A DNA stretch of 64,000 nucleotides. Source: Halorientalis sp. IM1011. Lineage in GTDB: Archaea; Halobacteriota; Halobacteria; Halobacteriales; Haloarculaceae. Numbering within the stretch: position 1 is the stretch's first letter; every line of letters begins with the position of its first letter. The stretch is taken from the NCBI RefSeq assembly GCF_001989615.1, contig NZ_CP019068.1, positions 212,814 through 276,813 of the forward strand, given 5' to 3'. Position numbers and translations under genes: made by a program. Positions 63,003 through 64,000 of the stretch are shown here, one piece after another. Below the pieces are notes generated by a model. That model was not told the DNA's origin. It did no database searches and saw only the letters and a list, made by a program, of their open reading frames with translations.

Positions 63003-63506
63003 TCATCGATAGTCCGTAATATTTCGATAGGGAACGTAGTATCCGATTTCATCAATCCAGGTCGAGAGCCATTCGTTCGCAGTCTCCTCACTAATCCGTC
63101 CAGCATCAATGGCAGCTAGGAGACGCCGACCGAACCGACAACGGTCACGCCCTGTTCTTTCGCGAATGCTCTGGCCGTCGCCGTCGTCCGTCAGTAACCG
63201 ACCATCGTGTGCGTCGGCAAGTGCAAACGCCTGTGCTTCTCCGGGATCAAGATGGTCGCTGACAACCGCTTCTCTATTTGCAACAGTGTCCGAGACCGTT
63301 GTGACCGGGATCTCATCATCTAGTATGTCCAATGCCGACTGGAGGTAGGGATGATCGTCGACGCCATTGTGGAGTTCGTCGCGAACGACCGGTACCGTAC
63401 AGATTCCGAGAGTCCAGCCACCCCACAGCTGGTCGATGTAGGCGAAGTTCGAGAGAACGGTCGTATTGAGAACGCTTGGATCCGCTGGAAGATCGGCAGT
63501 CGTCAT
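63003..63506 (-). CDS. PIN-like toxin (DUF3368 type) with compensating frameshifts
   Basis: 167 residues. It resembles DUF3368 PIN-like proteins: VLNTTVLSNFAYIDQLWGGW, TVPVVRDELHNGVDDHPYL, LDPGEAQAFALADAHDGRLL and TDDGDG carry the acidic site. Residues from about 110 to 127 (SIRERTGRDRCRFGRR) are read out of frame: the +1 frame gives ARAFAKEQGVTVVGSVGV, the expected family sequence, before LLAAIDAGRISEETANEW resumes. This needs an extra G near 63175 and a lost C near 63122. The toxin as written may be inactive. It overlaps the antitoxin by four bases (ATGA). Confidence 0.75.
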   Translation of the reverse strand: MTTADLPADPSVLNTTVLSNFAYIDQLWGGWTLGICTVPVVRDELHNGVDDHPYLQSALDILDDEIPVTTVSDTVANREAVVSDHLDPGEAQAFALADAHDGRLLTDDGDGQSIRERTGRDRCRFGRRLLAAIDAGRISEETANEWLSTWIDEIGYYVPYRNITDYR

Positions 63507-63871
63507 TGCGAGTCCGATGTCTCGGTATCAGCAGGCTCATCGTCGAATTCGAGTTCCGTCGCCGCCTCCGCTTCGTAGGCCGCATCCTCCTCGTCCACGA
63601 GCCCGAGTCGGAGTTCCACACCATGCTCACGGAGAATATCCCGCATCGTCCAGCGGTCGACATCAGCGAGTCTCGCAGCATCACCGAGCGTAATTCGTTC
63701 GCGTTCGTAGAGGGCGACTGCAGCAGCGATGCGTTCGTTTTCGTGGTCCTCGAAGTACTCACGCACGAACTCTCGCAACGCATCGCTCTTGCCCCCGAAC
63801 ACACCAGCCTTGACAGCACCTTCGATGAGGAGGTCGAGATCGTCTGGATAAGAGCCGGTGATTCGTGCCAT
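63503..63871 (-). CDS. UPF0175-type antitoxin
   Basis: 122 residues. The N-terminus (PDDLDLLIEGAVKAGVFGGK then SDALREFVREYFEDHENERI) and the helix-turn-helix-like ERERITLGDAARLADVDRWT, MRDILREHGVELRLGLVDEE match the UPF0175 antitoxins that pair with DUF3368 toxins. An AT-rich CATAAATAGTA about 27 bases before the ATG is its TATA element. The acidic tail probably wraps the toxin. Confidence 0.8.
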   Translation of the reverse strand: MARITGSYPDDLDLLIEGAVKAGVFGGKSDALREFVREYFEDHENERIAAAVALYERERITLGDAARLADVDRWTMRDILREHGVELRLGLVDEEDAAYEAEAATELEFDDEPADTETSDSQ

Positions 63872-63970
63872 TGTCTATCCCAAACTACGTCTTCATACTA
63901 TTTATGAACTGCGCCAAACTGCCATATGCATGAGACGACCGGTCTCAACTACAGCCGTCTCTTGGAAGTT

Positions 63971-63993
63971 GAGACTACAGCGGGTATAGCGGG
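63971..63993. repeat. Right copy of the 23-base direct repeat
   Basis: Identical over 23 bases to 59657-59679 (begins GAGACTACAGCGGGTATAGC). It lies seven bases from the window's right edge, so what follows is unknown. Confidence 0.6.
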
Positions 63994-64000
63994 CCTGTAA

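Overview
The window reads as haloarchaeal DNA. It is GC-rich, most proteins are strongly acidic, and secreted proteins carry twin-arginine (Tat) signals and lipoboxes. TATA elements sit about 25-30 bases before leaderless starts. The gene families are typical of Halobacteria: HalOD1, bacterio-opsin-activator HTH, an Orc1/Cdc6 with its own origin, TRAM proteins and IS1341-type TnpB. The genus cannot be named from sequence alone. The mixture of an Orc1-linked origin, mobile elements, toxin-antitoxin pairs and catabolic islands suits a megaplasmid, secondary replicon or accessory part of a chromosome.

Layout: 0-2.8 kb holds a cut-off winged-helix gene, a coiled-coil protein and small envelope proteins. 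2.8-8.5 kb is a catabolic block: acyl-CoA ligase, IclR regulator and a Tat-exported GMC dehydrogenase with its small subunit; a 7-3-7 palindrome recurs upstream of both the ligase and the regulator. 8.6-12 kb has a TnpB element, an isolated element-end hairpin and a ribbon-helix-helix/PIN toxin-antitoxin pair with a palindromic operator. 12.1-17.7 kb is an AddAB-like helicase-nuclease pair. 19.8-25.8 kb holds the orc1 gene, an origin with nine 20-base repeats and an AT-rich stretch, then a TRAM protein and small proteins. Two of these genes share an inverted operator, TTAACCAACA-N21-TGTTGGTTAA.

26-33.7 kb is a ureide/hydantoin utilisation island: IclR regulator, dihydropyrimidinase-like amidohydrolase, NCS1 transporter, N-carbamoyl amidohydrolase, DUF3830 protein and M20 peptidase. 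34.4-37 kb has a second copy of an HTH_10-HalOD1 gene pair (the first is at 20.4-21.4 kb), a small winged-helix protein and a DUF2804 protein. 37.1-38.6 kb is a second TnpB element whose RuvC-II glutamate is replaced. 38.7-46.7 kb has a regulator, a methyltransferase and a leucine/isovalerate-type operon (ligase, acyl-CoA dehydrogenase, biotin carboxylase-BCCP, carboxyltransferase, MaoC hydratase). 46.9-50.3 kb is a three-gene UbiD operon pairing a normal-looking and a degenerate UbiD. 50.4-56.7 kb carries two metallo-beta-lactamase-fold enzymes and a metal block: ArsR-like sensor, HMA chaperone, P1B ATPase and FmdE-like protein.

56.8-64 kb is an integration or decay zone: tyrosine recombinase, HEPN/MNT toxin-antitoxin pair, a frameshifted IS4-family transposase, a membrane protein, a lipoprotein with two frameshifts, and an antitoxin/PIN-like pair whose toxin has two compensating single-base shifts. 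A 23-base direct repeat lies at 59.66 and 63.97 kb. The five single-base indels within about 2.4 kb (60.8-63.2 kb) mean either real decay or locally poor sequence.
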